Assembly (NCBI GenBank): GCA_008638415.1
Contig: VWVT01000023.1
Span: 16,334 to 80,333, forward strand
DNA length: 64,000 bases
From: Nocardiopsis sinuspersici
GTDB taxonomy: Bacteria; Actinomycetota; Actinomycetes; Streptosporangiales; Streptosporangiaceae
Reading direction: 5' to 3'
Part shown: piece by piece, positions 49,435 to 57,823 of the stretch
How the letters are laid out: each line of letters begins with the position of its first letter
Position numbering within the stretch: position 1 is the first letter of the stretch
Program-made: the position numbers and the translations under genes
The notes under the pieces: generated by a model
The model's database searches: none
The model's input: the letters and a program-made list of their open reading frames with translations, nothing else
Told to the model about the DNA's origin: nothing

Positions 49435-51420
49435 CTCCAGCGCCCGGCCGGGGCGCTGCCAGTCCGCACCGATAAGCTGACCGATCCGCTCCAGGCGCTG
49501 CGCCACCGTGTTCACGTGGATGTGCAGCTCCTCCTTGGCGCGCGACAGGTTGCCCCCCGCCGCGAAGTAGGCCCGCAACGTCTCCACCAGGAGCGTGCCC
49601 CGCCTGGCGTCGTACTCCAGCAGCGGGCCCAGGGTCGCCGAAACGAACCCCGGCACGTCCCGGTCCTGGCTCAGCAGCAGCCCCGAGAACCCCAGGTCCT
49701 CGGTGGCGGCCACGCCGCCCTCCCGGCCCAGGGCCCGCAGCGTCTGCAGGCACCGGGACGCCTCGGCGAACGCGTCCCGAAACGACGCCGGGCCGTCCGT
49801 CGGGCCGGCCAGCCCCGCCGTCACCGGGCCGTTCGCCGCTGCCGACAGCTCGTCGGCCACCCGGCGCCCCACCGCCGACGGGTCGGTTCCGGGCAGCGCC
49901 AGCACCAGGCGGCCCGACCGGCTGCCGGCCAGTCCCCCGGTGGTCTCCGCGACATGGGTCGCCGCCGAGCGCAGCCGCCCCGGGTCCGCGCCCGGGGCCT
50001 CCGCGACCACCAGCACGTGCGGGCCGTCCAGGTCCGCGCGCAGCAGCGACGCCCGCTGCCGTAGCGACACCGGGTCGCGCGCGGGTACCTCCAGCAGTTC
50101 GTCCAGGAGGTCACCGCGCACCCGGAGCTCGGTCTCGCTCACCGAACGCCGGATGAGCAGCAGCAGAGCCGTCACCATCGCGGCCCGCTCCAGCACCCGC
50201 TGGTCGGTCGAGTCCAGCTCCACCCCGCGCAGCACCAGCGTGCCCAGGGGCTCGGTTCCGGCCGCCGCCGACGCCACCCACGCCCGGCCCGCCCGCACGG
50301 CGCGGCCGCTGGCCAGCGACGAGCGCACCGCCTCGGACAGGCCGCCGTCCCCGGAGTCCCACGGCGCGCCTCCCCGGGAGGCCCCCTCCACCACGCCCTC
50401 CGGGCCGGCGGTCACCGACTCGTCCGAGGTCACGTCGTGGATCAGCACCGTGCCGCCCAGCACCTCGGCCACCGCGGCCGCCACCTCGCGCACCCCGCCG
50501 CCGCGCAGCACCAGGTCGGTCAGCCGGTCGTGCGCCGCCGCCGAGCGCTCCACCGACGCCGTGTGCCGCTGCAACCGCTCGTTGACGGTGTGCAGCTCGT
50601 CCAGGGCGCGCCGCGTGTCGTCGATGAGGTTCGCGCTGTCGATCGCGATGGCCGCGTGCGCCGCCAGCGACGACAGGAGGGCGACCTCCGAGTGCGCGAA
50701 GGGGCGCTCGCGCCGGTTCGCCGCGAACAGCACGCCCACGTCGCGCCCGTTCATCTTCAGCGGCACGCCCAGGATCGCCACCAGGCCCTCCTCGCGCACC
50801 GCGTGGTCGATGTTCTCCGAGTGCACGAACCTCGGGTCGGCGAAGTAGTTGGCCGTCACGTAAGGCAGCGCCGTGGTGGCCACCAGCCCGCCCAAGCCCC
50901 GGCCCGGCGCCAGCCGCAGCCGCTGGAAGGACGCCGACACCGACCCGGACGTCACCCGCATGTAGGTGCCGCCCGCCTCCGGGTCGCTCAGCGTCAGGTA
51001 CGCGATGTCGGTGCCCAGGAGGTTGCGGGCCCGCTCCACGATCGCCTGTAGCACCTGGTCCAGGCTGCGCATCCCCGCCAGGTCGTTGGCCGTCTCGAAC
51101 AGTGCGCCCAGCTCCGACTCGCGGCGCCGCCGGTCGCGCATCACCGACCGCACCCGCAGCGCCGTCAGCTTCGCGGCCTCCAGGGCGGCGACCACCTCCG
51201 GATCCTCCCCGCGCGCCCGTGCGCGCAGCACCGGCCGCTCGTACTCCACGGCCGGGGCGTCGCGCAGCAGCAGGTCCAGGAAGAACGCCTGGCCGTCGGA
51301 GCCGGTGGGACCCTCCCCGCCCCCACCGCCGGGGCCGGTGACGGTGGGACCGGGTTCGGCGGGACCCGGGGCGTCGGGGTCGGGGGTGCCGGAAGTGGTG
51401 GTGTTCAGCTCGCGCTCCAT
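49360..51420 (-). CDS. GAF-domain transcriptional regulator with PucR/CdaR-type C-terminal HTH
   Basis: The product has 686 residues. The ATG at 51420 follows GGACGGAGC and overlaps the upstream dehydrogenase gene by 16 bases. After a Gly/Pro-rich start it has a GAF domain (about 110-285; RARNLLGTDIAYLTLSDPEAGG read as NLLGTDIAYLTLSD, and GVLFAANRRERPF). A coiled middle part and a second sensory region follow. The C-terminal HTH is of the PucR type (ETLRAYFAAGGNLSRAKEELH, IHVNTVAQRLERI). Such regulators activate catabolic operons. Its place between a dehydrogenase and the importer operon makes both likely targets. Confidence 0.88.
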   Translation of the reverse strand: MERELNTTTSGTPDPDAPGPAEPGPTVTGPGGGGGEGPTGSDGQAFFLDLLLRDAPAVEYERPVLRARARGEDPEVVAALEAAKLTALRVRSVMRDRRRRESELGALFETANDLAGMRSLDQVLQAIVERARNLLGTDIAYLTLSDPEAGGTYMRVTSGSVSASFQRLRLAPGRGLGGLVATTALPYVTANYFADPRFVHSENIDHAVREEGLVAILGVPLKMNGRDVGVLFAANRRERPFAHSEVALLSSLAAHAAIAIDSANLIDDTRRALDELHTVNERLQRHTASVERSAAAHDRLTDLVLRGGGVREVAAAVAEVLGGTVLIHDVTSDESVTAGPEGVVEGASRGGAPWDSGDGGLSEAVRSSLASGRAVRAGRAWVASAAAGTEPLGTLVLRGVELDSTDQRVLERAAMVTALLLLIRRSVSETELRVRGDLLDELLEVPARDPVSLRQRASLLRADLDGPHVLVVAEAPGADPGRLRSAATHVAETTGGLAGSRSGRLVLALPGTDPSAVGRRVADELSAAANGPVTAGLAGPTDGPASFRDAFAEASRCLQTLRALGREGGVAATEDLGFSGLLLSQDRDVPGFVSATLGPLLEYDARRGTLLVETLRAYFAAGGNLSRAKEELHIHVNTVAQRLERIGQLIGADWQRPGRALELQLALHLHGLLDKGVDLLGDQDGG

Positions 51421-52238
51421 GCTCCGTCCACGGGCAGGGAGGCGCCGTTGACGAACGACGCGTCCCCACCGCACAGGTAGGCGACCAGCTCGGCGACCTC
51501 GGAGGGTTCGATCAGTCGCTTGAGCGGACTCCTGGCCAACAGGACCTCCGAGACCACGCGGTCCTCCGGGATGCCGTGCGCCAACGCCTGGGCGGCGATC
51601 TGCTTCTCCACCAGCGGGGTGCGCACGTATCCGGGGTTCACACAGTTGGAGGTCACCCCGTGTGCGGCGCCCTCCAGGGCGACCACCTTCGAGAAGCCCT
51701 CCAGGCCGTGCTTGGCGGTCACGTAGGCCGACTTGTAGGCCGAGGCGCGCAACCCGTGCACCGAGGAGATGTTGACGACGCGGCCCCACCCCTGTTCGTA
51801 CATGTGGGGCAGGGCGCCGCGCACCACGCGGAACGGCGACTCGACCATGAGACGAAGGATGAGGGAGAAACGCTCGGGAGGGAAGTCCTGGACGGGGGCG
51901 ACCGTCTGGACACCCGCGTTGTTGACCACGATGTCCGCGCCCCGGGCGGCCTCCTCGGCCGCGTCCAGGTCGGTCAGGTCCAGCCGCACCGCCTCGCCGA
52001 CGCCCCGGTCGGCCAGCTCGTCCAGGGCCTCCCCGTCGAGGTCGACCAGCCGGACGTCGGCACCGGCGTCCGCCAGGCGCAGGGCACAGGCCCTGCCGAT
52101 GCCGCTGGCCGCCCCGGTCACCAGGGCGGTCCTCCCCGTGAGGTCGACCCGGGTGGTGTGGGTGGCCGCCGCGGCTTCGCGGCCGGGGGACTGGGTGGCC
52201 TGCCGCGCCGTGCCCGACAGGAACTCGTGCGTCGTCAT
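51405..52238 (-). CDS. 3-hydroxybutyrate dehydrogenase-like short-chain dehydrogenase
   Basis: The product has 277 residues. SDR motifs are complete: nucleotide-binding TGAASGIG, VVNNAGVQ, catalytic Ser in NISSVHG, YVTAKHG with Tyr and Lys, and CVNPGYVRTPLVEKQI, which together with NISSVHG and RSPLKRL resembles 3-hydroxybutyrate dehydrogenases. That enzyme oxidises 3-hydroxybutyrate to acetoacetate with NAD. It precedes the regulator gene and diverges from a PHB depolymerase gene, which supports the assignment. Confidence 0.85.
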   Translation of the reverse strand: MTTHEFLSGTARQATQSPGREAAAATHTTRVDLTGRTALVTGAASGIGRACALRLADAGADVRLVDLDGEALDELADRGVGEAVRLDLTDLDAAEEAARGADIVVNNAGVQTVAPVQDFPPERFSLILRLMVESPFRVVRGALPHMYEQGWGRVVNISSVHGLRASAYKSAYVTAKHGLEGFSKVVALEGAAHGVTSNCVNPGYVRTPLVEKQIAAQALAHGIPEDRVVSEVLLARSPLKRLIEPSEVAELVAYLCGGDASFVNGASLPVDGAWSAS

Positions 52239-52474
52239 GGCAGCAAACTAGGTGCGCCTTCCCCGCCGGGGGATAGGGGTGGTGAACACACCCCGTGCCG
52301 GAGACATGTGGTCGGCGCCCATGGGTTCCGGTCGGGTTGTGGACTTCCCACTGGTTGCGGGCCTGTGACCGTGGTCTCCCGTACATGTCGCGCCCGTCAC
52401 GGCGTGGCTAGGCTCCCAGCCACGGTGCACCGAACCCCGCCCACCGTTCGGAGATCCCCTCGGAGGTAGCCCCC

Positions 52475-53785
52475 ATGGATTCCGCAGTGCCCTCCACCCA
52501 CCGTCCTCCACCGCTCCCGTCCCCCGGGCGGGGACGGGCCGCCCTCTCCCTCACCGCCGCCCTGGCCACCGTCGCCGTCGCGGTCGCCGCCCTGCTCATC
52601 GCCCCGGCCCCGCGCGCCTCGGCCGCCACACTCACCCAGGTCTCCTCGTTCGGCACCAACCCCGGCAACCTGTCGATGTACGCCTACGTGCCCGACGGGC
52701 TGCCCGCCGACGCGCCCCTGGTCGTGCTGCTGCACGGCTGCGCACAGGACGCCGCCGCCTACCACGGCCACTCCGGCTGGGCGGAGCACGCCGACGAGCA
52801 CGGCTTCGCCCTCGTCTACCCCGAGCAGAAGTCCGCCAACAACTCCACGAGCTGCTTCAACTGGTTCGAGCGCGGCGACACAGCACGCGACTCCGGTGAG
52901 GCACGCTCGGTCCGCTCCATGGTCGAGCACGCCGTGTCCTCCCACGGACTGGACGCCGACCGGGTGTACGTCTCCGGGCTCTCCGCCGGAGGCGCCATGG
53001 CCGGGGAACTCCTCGCCGCCTACCCCGACCTGTTCGCCGGGGGCGGCATCGTCGCGGGGATCCCCGTGGGCTGTGCGAGCAGCATGATCGACGCCTTCAG
53101 CTGTATGAACCCGGGTAAGACGAGGACCGCGCAGCAGTGGGGCGACGCCGTGCGCGCCAAGAACCCCGGCTGGAGCGGCCCCTGGCCGCGCGTCGCCGTC
53201 TGGCACGGCACCTCCGACACCACGGTGGCCCCCGCCAACGGCGAGGCCGGTGTGAGCCAGTGGACCAACGTGCACGGGCTGTCCGGCGGCCCCGACGCCA
53301 CCGAGCAGTTGACCGGGTCCACCAGCGCCGCCTACTACGGCGGTGACGCCGACAGCGCGTCCGTCGCCCACTACACCGTCTCCGGCATGGGCCACGGCAC
53401 CCCCGTCGACCCGTCCGAGGGGTGCGGCACGGCGGGCGCCTACTTCCTCGACACCGTCTGCTCGACCGGGTACACGGTCGACTTCTGGGGCCTCGGGGAC
53501 GGGGGCGGCGATCCCGGTACGGACCCGACGGACCCGCCGACCGAGGAGCCCACGGATCCGCCGACGGAGGAGCCCACGGATCCGCCGACGGAGGAGCCCG
53601 AGCCCGGCGTGTGCGTGACCGACGACAACTACGGCCACGTGTCGGCGGGCCGGGCGGTCCACCGCCTCGGGCGGACCTACGCCGTCGGCTCCGACGACCC
53701 GCTCGGCCTGTGGAACGTCTTCGTCACCACGTCGGTGACCGAGACCTCGCCGGGCTACTGGGAGCACACACCCGGAGGCTGCTAG
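52475..53785 (+). CDS. Extracellular PHB depolymerase/LpqC-type esterase
   Basis: The product has 436 residues. The ATG at 52475 follows GGAGGTAGCCCCC. A signal peptide ends near PRASAAT (about 50). The catalytic domain shows the oxyanion region VVLLHGCAQD, nucleophile Ser170 (SGLSAGG), Asp248 (GTSDTT) and His307 (GMGHG). A linker of three TDPPTEEP repeats (about 350-375) joins a Cys-bounded C-terminal domain (380-436, with NYGHVSAGRAV and GLWNVFV) of the kind seen in secreted actinobacterial depolymerases, probably for polymer binding. It cleaves poly-3-hydroxybutyrate or similar polyesters outside the cell. Confidence 0.9.
   Translation: MDSAVPSTHRPPPLPSPGRGRAALSLTAALATVAVAVAALLIAPAPRASAATLTQVSSFGTNPGNLSMYAYVPDGLPADAPLVVLLHGCAQDAAAYHGHSGWAEHADEHGFALVYPEQKSANNSTSCFNWFERGDTARDSGEARSVRSMVEHAVSSHGLDADRVYVSGLSAGGAMAGELLAAYPDLFAGGGIVAGIPVGCASSMIDAFSCMNPGKTRTAQQWGDAVRAKNPGWSGPWPRVAVWHGTSDTTVAPANGEAGVSQWTNVHGLSGGPDATEQLTGSTSAAYYGGDADSASVAHYTVSGMGHGTPVDPSEGCGTAGAYFLDTVCSTGYTVDFWGLGDGGGDPGTDPTDPPTEEPTDPPTEEPTDPPTEEPEPGVCVTDDNYGHVSAGRAVHRLGRTYAVGSDDPLGLWNVFVTTSVTETSPGYWEHTPGGC
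53531..53602 (+). repeat. Three 24-base direct repeats encoding the depolymerase linker
   Basis: Three near-identical 24-base units (the second and third begin GATCCGCCGACGGAGGAGCC) encode DPPTEEPT-type octapeptides. The last unit diverges at its end. Such linkers expand and contract by slippage. Confidence 0.85.
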
Positions 53786-53821
53786 GGCGGTTTCCCCGAG
53801 GCTCCGCTTCGCCTCGTGCCC

Positions 53822-53853
53822 GGACGCCGGGGGTACGGGAACCCCCGGCGTCC
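53822..53853. terminator. 13-bp hairpin after the depolymerase gene
   Basis: GGACGCCGGGGGT (53822-53834) pairs perfectly with ACCCCCGGCGTCC (53841-53853). It lies between convergent genes. Confidence 0.65.
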
Positions 53854-53959
53854 ACGGTGCGCCCGTGAGGTAGGGGCGGGCGCGCCCGCGGGATCCTCCG
53901 GGACCCCGTCGGCGCCCTCGCCACCCCGGCGGCGCAGGACCGAGTCCACCGGACGGAAC

Positions 53960-54208
53960 CTAGGCCCCGCCCGTCCGGAGGCCGTCACCGCCGCGCGCCA
54001 GGCGCCCGAAGTGGCCCACGGCCGCACCGAGCGCGAAGTGCGCGGCCTGGTGCTCCGTCATCGGGACCACGCCGGCCGGGACGGTCACCCGGAAGGGGAA
54101 CTCCTCGTCCGGCCGGATCCGGAAGTCGTCTATCACTCCCTGGGACAGGAGCATGGTCAGGGCCTCGCGGACTCGGCCACTGCGGTTGTCTGACGCCCAG
54201 ATCGACAT
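53960..54208 (-). CDS. Small hypothetical protein
   Basis: The product has 82 residues from the ATG at 54208, which GGTTGGGGAC precedes; the open frame extends upstream but is low-complexity there. The sequence is mixed and globular-looking (MSIWASDNRSGRVREALTML, DDFRIRPDEEFPFRVTVPAG, a helical QAAHFALGAAVGHFGRLARG). No TM or signal is present. I do not recognise a family. Hairpins on both sides suggest that it is transcribed alone. Confidence 0.6.
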   Translation of the reverse strand: MSIWASDNRSGRVREALTMLLSQGVIDDFRIRPDEEFPFRVTVPAGVVPMTEHQAAHFALGAAVGHFGRLARGGDGLRTGGA

Positions 54209-54298
54209 GTCCCCAACCCTAGCTCCGCCCGGCCCGGCTCTCGGGGAAACGGGGACAGGGGCGGCGGACACCGGCGGTTCCGGGGCCTCGACGGCCGG

Positions 54299-54324
54299 GG
54301 GCGGGCCGCGACCGCGGCCCGCCC
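54299..54324 (-). terminator. 11-bp hairpin after the MarR-type gene
   Basis: GGGCGGGCCGC (54299-54309) pairs perfectly with GCGGCCCGCCC (54314-54324) around GACC, about 100 bases past the stop of the regulator gene. Confidence 0.5.
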
Positions 54325-54422
54325 ACCCTCCGGAGACGGGCACGACCCCCGTGGCGCCCGTCTCCACCGCCGACCGCCGCCGGCGTCCCCCGACGGACGG
54401 CGGTGGCGGAGCCCGTCCTGCC

Positions 54423-54917
54423 TCAGCCGTCCTCGTGCAGCCGGGCCTCGCCCGCGAGCACGTTCGCGGTCAGGCGGCGCAGCGCCAGCCTCGTGGCCTC
54501 GAACTCCTCCTCGGGAAGATCGATGACCCTGCCGATCGCCTCCGGAATGCCCTCGGCCCTCTCCCTCAGCCGCCTGCCCTCGTCGGTGAGGACGACGCGG
54601 ACGGAGCGCTCGTCCCGCGGGTCACGGCCCCGGTGCAGCAGCCCTCGGACCTCCAGCCGTTTGAGCAGCGGAGTGAGGGTGCCGTAGTCCAGTTGGAGCA
54701 CGGACCCGAAGTCCTTGACCCAGCACTCACCGCGCTCCCACAGGAGCATCATCACCAGGTACTGGGGATAGGTCAGCCCCAGGGGCTCGAGCAGGGGCCG
54801 GTAGAGGTTGACGACCGCACGCGACGCGGCGTAGAGCGCGAAGCACATCTGCTCGTCGACGGCGGGAAGAGGGAAGTCGCCCGCGGGGGCGGGGGATCGG
54901 TCGGGCATCGTCACCAT
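54423..54917 (-). CDS. MarR-family regulator, OhrR-like
   Basis: The product has 164 residues. The ATG at 54917 follows TGAGGTAACTACC. The OhrR-like N-terminal segment is present (EQMCFALYAASRAVVNLYRP read as EQMCFALYAASRA), with the Cys at the peroxide-sensing position of OhrR, followed by LGLTYPQYLVMMLLWE, a winged helix (DYGTLTPLLKRLEVRGLLHR) and RDPRDERSVRVVLTDEGR. OhrR proteins sense organic hydroperoxides by oxidation of that Cys and repress ohr. No ohr gene is adjacent, so its target is open. A palindrome lies 40 bases upstream. Confidence 0.85.
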   Translation of the reverse strand: MVTMPDRSPAPAGDFPLPAVDEQMCFALYAASRAVVNLYRPLLEPLGLTYPQYLVMMLLWERGECWVKDFGSVLQLDYGTLTPLLKRLEVRGLLHRGRDPRDERSVRVVLTDEGRRLRERAEGIPEAIGRVIDLPEEEFEATRLALRRLTANVLAGEARLHEDG

Positions 54918-54958
54918 GGTAGTTACCTCATGCCCGATATTCAAAGCTCGCAATTACT

Positions 54959-54968
54959 TTGCGCGCAA
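54959..54968. promoter_or_regulatory. Palindrome TTGCGCGCAA upstream of the MarR-type gene
   Basis: A perfect 10-base palindrome sits 42 bases before the regulator start, in locally AT-rich sequence (GCAATTAC, CGAATATTGG). It is a candidate autoregulatory operator. Confidence 0.35.
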
Positions 54969-55144
54969 CGAATATTGGTACGGAGTCCCGATGAAGGTCC
55001 CGGCGGGCGTCCGTGCAGGTCGGAAAAGGCGTCGGCGCCGAGACCGCCTCCTTCCCCAACGCCTATGCATCGGGAGGAAAGGGAAGGAGGGGTTCGTGTC
55101 CAGCTCAGCCGTACGGATTCTGGTCCGCCGGAACCCTCTCGGAT

Positions 55145-56785
55145 CTACTGGCGCGGCTCCTGGTACGGCAGCAGGCGCTTGACCACCTTGCCCGTGGCGT
55201 TGCGCGGCAGCTCGCCCAGCACCACCACGTCGCGCGGCACCGAGAACCGGCCGAGCACGTCGCGCACGTGAGCCCGCACCCCGTCCGGATCCACGCTCCC
55301 GCCCTCGTGGGGCACCACGAAGGCCGCGAACCGCTGCCCGAACTCCTCGTCGGGCACACCCGCCACCACGACCTCCCGCACCTCGGGAAGCGTCACGATC
55401 GCCTCCTCCACCGGCCGGGGGAACACGTTCTCTCCACCCGAGACGATCATGTCGTCGTCCCGGCCCGCCACGTGCAGCAGCCCGTCCGCGTCCATGTGGC
55501 CCCGGTCTCCGGTCTCCATCAGCCCGTCCGCGAACCTCTTGCTCCGCCCGTTCGTGTAGCCGTCGAAGAGCATGTCGTTGCCGACGTGGATCGACCCCTC
55601 GGTTCCCGGCGGGACCTCCGCGCCCTCCCCGTCCAGGACCGCGATCCGCGTTCCCAGCGGCGGCCGGCCGGCCGTGGTGGGAGACGTGCGCATGTCCTCG
55701 GGCGTGGCGATCGTCGCCCACGACACCTCGGTCGACCCGTACAGGTTGTAGAGCACGTCCCCGAACCCGTCCATGAAGTCCGTGATCAGCTTCGGGCTCA
55801 TCGCCGAGCCGCTGCACGCCACGACCCGCAGCGACGAGGTGTCGTACCGCTCGCGCGTCTCCCGGGGCAGGTCCATGATCCGCCGCAGCATCACCGGCAC
55901 CGCGAACAGCGCCGTGCACCGCTCCTCCTGCACCGTCCGCAGCACGTCCTCGGGATCGAACACCCGGCGCGTCACCAGGGTCGCCCGCATCGACATGCCC
56001 AACTGCACGCCCGCCAGTCCCCACGTGTGGAAGATCGGCGCCGAGACCAGGATGCGGTCCGAGGAGCGCAGCGGGATGCGGGACAGCACCGAAGCCGCGT
56101 CCTGCGGCCCCTTCGGGGTCGGCCGCCGCGCGCCCTTGGGCGCGCCCGTCGTCCCCGACGTCAGCACGATCAACCGGCCCGGGCTCTCCGGCGGCGGCGG
56201 ATCGTCCTCCGCGCCCTCCTCCGCCCGCCACGGCACCCGCGGCCCCTCCGCCGGCGGCTCGCCCCAGGCGGTCACCCGGACCACCTCCGGCGGCAGTTCC
56301 GAGCACAGCTCGCCGAACTCGGCGTCCGCGATGACCAGCGACACCCCGTTGTCCGCCGCCGCCGCGGCCAACTGGTGCGCCGACAGCCCGGTGTTCAGCA
56401 GCACGGTGTCCGCGCCGAGGCGGCCGCAGGCCACCATCGCCTGCACGAAACCGCTGTGGTTGCGGCACAGCACGCCCACCCGCGCGTCCGGCCCCACCCC
56501 CAGGCGGTGCAGGTCCCGGGCCAGCGCGCGGCCACGCAGGTTCATCTCGTGGAAGGTCACGGGCCCCCGCTCGTCGATGACCGACACGGCGTCGGGCACG
56601 CGCTCGTCCGCGGCGGCGTAACCGCCGGCGATCGTGGCGCCCCACGTGCGCAGGGCACGGAGCTGGCGAACGATCCTGTCGGGGCGCCCGGGGCCGAGCA
56701 CGCCGGCGCGGACCAGGACCCGCACCGTCCTGAGGGCCTGGAACAGTCGTGGGGTTGCGGACGGTCCTTCGGCGTTGGTCGCCAT
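55145..56785 (-). CDS. AMP-forming acyl-CoA synthetase
   Basis: The product has 546 residues. The ATG at 56785 follows CGGAGACACC; the open frame further upstream is not homologous. Adenylation motifs are complete: LTSGTTGAPKGARR, YGSTEVSWATI, the METGDRGHMDADG A7/A8 region, GRDDDMIVSGGENVFP and the C-terminal Lys in RNATGKVVKRLL. It activates a carboxylic acid to acyl-AMP and then acyl-CoA in the cytoplasm. Long- or medium-chain fatty acids are likely; the chain length is not readable. It stands alone between two regulatory units. Confidence 0.9.
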   Translation of the reverse strand: MATNAEGPSATPRLFQALRTVRVLVRAGVLGPGRPDRIVRQLRALRTWGATIAGGYAAADERVPDAVSVIDERGPVTFHEMNLRGRALARDLHRLGVGPDARVGVLCRNHSGFVQAMVACGRLGADTVLLNTGLSAHQLAAAAADNGVSLVIADAEFGELCSELPPEVVRVTAWGEPPAEGPRVPWRAEEGAEDDPPPPESPGRLIVLTSGTTGAPKGARRPTPKGPQDAASVLSRIPLRSSDRILVSAPIFHTWGLAGVQLGMSMRATLVTRRVFDPEDVLRTVQEERCTALFAVPVMLRRIMDLPRETRERYDTSSLRVVACSGSAMSPKLITDFMDGFGDVLYNLYGSTEVSWATIATPEDMRTSPTTAGRPPLGTRIAVLDGEGAEVPPGTEGSIHVGNDMLFDGYTNGRSKRFADGLMETGDRGHMDADGLLHVAGRDDDMIVSGGENVFPRPVEEAIVTLPEVREVVVAGVPDEEFGQRFAAFVVPHEGGSVDPDGVRAHVRDVLGRFSVPRDVVVLGELPRNATGKVVKRLLPYQEPRQ

Positions 56786-57026
56786 GGTGTCTCCGGGAGC
56801 GGACGGGACGGGCGAAGCCTTCCGCGCCTGCCGGGGAGCCTTCGCCTCGTGACTCCCCGGAAGTACTGCGACCGTAAGCGAGGAACCCGCGCCGTTTCTC
56901 CGTCCCCGGGTGAGTCCCCACCCGCGCGTAGTTGTCACTCCGGTACGAAGCCACGGGCCGTGCCAGGACCGGCCCACGACGGACCGGTGTGCGCCGGGCC
57001 CGGACCACGTGGCCGGACGGCCCATG

Positions 57027-57052
57027 CCTGCCCGGCCACGTGGCCGGGCAGG
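57027..57052. terminator. 26-bp perfect palindrome (terminator or operator)
   Basis: CCTGCCCGGCCAC/GTGGCCGGGCAGG is a gapless perfect palindrome, 30 bases past the anti-sigma gene stop and upstream of the acyl-CoA synthetase gene. A shorter CCACGTGG copy lies at 57005-57012. It may end the sigma operon; a gapless palindrome of this kind could also be a protein-binding site. Confidence 0.5.
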
Positions 57053-57082
57053 GCCTTACCAGGGCGTATCGGCCGCGCCGGG

Positions 57083-57823
57083 TCACATGTCGATCGACAT
57101 CGCCTCCCCGCTCGGCTCCGAGGCGCCCTCCTCCGGCTCCAGCGACACACGCAGCTCCTCGGGGCTCCCCATGTCCTTGGCCATCCCCGAGTACCGGCCG
57201 CCCGCCGAGGGTTCGAGCATCCCCGCCGGACGCACGTCGCCCTCGTCGGCCCACCACATCTGGTAGGCCATCCCCCGCGGCGCGGACGGCAGACCCTCCA
57301 CCACCAGCATCGCCGCGTCCATCTCGTAGGAGGCGAAGACCGTCGCCCGCGCGTCTCCGAGCGGGGCCTCCACCATGTTCGTGTCGGAGGCGGCGAGCAG
57401 CTCCTCCATCTCCGCCGCGTGCCGGGACTCGGAGTCCATCCGCTGGCTCACCGACACCAGGGATCCCGCGAGTACCACCGCGACCAGCGCGCACGCCGCG
57501 GCCACCATCCACGGCAGCCACCGGGACCGGAGCGGCAGGCGTCGCACCACCCCGGTACGCGGGCGGCCGCCCCGCTCCGACGCGTCGGCCGGCGGCAGTT
57601 GACGGGTCCGCAGGGCGGCCCCGCGGACCGCCTCCCACACCTCGGGCCGCGGTTCCCGCGTCTCGGCCCCGGCCAGGCGCACCGCCGTCTCCCGGAAGTC
57701 CGCCAGGTCGCGCCGGCAGTCCTCGCACTCCGCCAGGTGCTGCTCGGCGGCCTCCGCCTCCGCCGGGTCCAGGGCGTTGACCGCGTACCCGGCGGTCAGC
57801 CCGTGCACACCCGCCTCGCTCAT
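57083..57823 (-). CDS. rskA: RskA-type membrane anti-sigma factor
   Basis: The product has 246 residues. The ATG at 57823 overlaps the sigma stop (ATGA). The N-terminal zinc anti-sigma motif is visible (EQHLAECEDCRRDL, HxxxCxxC), followed by one TM helix (WMVAAACALVAVVLAGSLV) and an extracytoplasmic RskA domain (ASYEMDAAMLVVEGLPSAP, YQMWWADEGDVRPAGML). It holds the sigma factor inactive until an external signal triggers its cleavage. The symbol rests on the domain type and gene pairing. Confidence 0.9.
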   Translation of the reverse strand: MSEAGVHGLTAGYAVNALDPAEAEAAEQHLAECEDCRRDLADFRETAVRLAGAETREPRPEVWEAVRGAALRTRQLPPADASERGGRPRTGVVRRLPLRSRWLPWMVAAACALVAVVLAGSLVSVSQRMDSESRHAAEMEELLAASDTNMVEAPLGDARATVFASYEMDAAMLVVEGLPSAPRGMAYQMWWADEGDVRPAGMLEPSAGGRYSGMAKDMGSPEELRVSLEPEEGASEPSGEAMSIDM

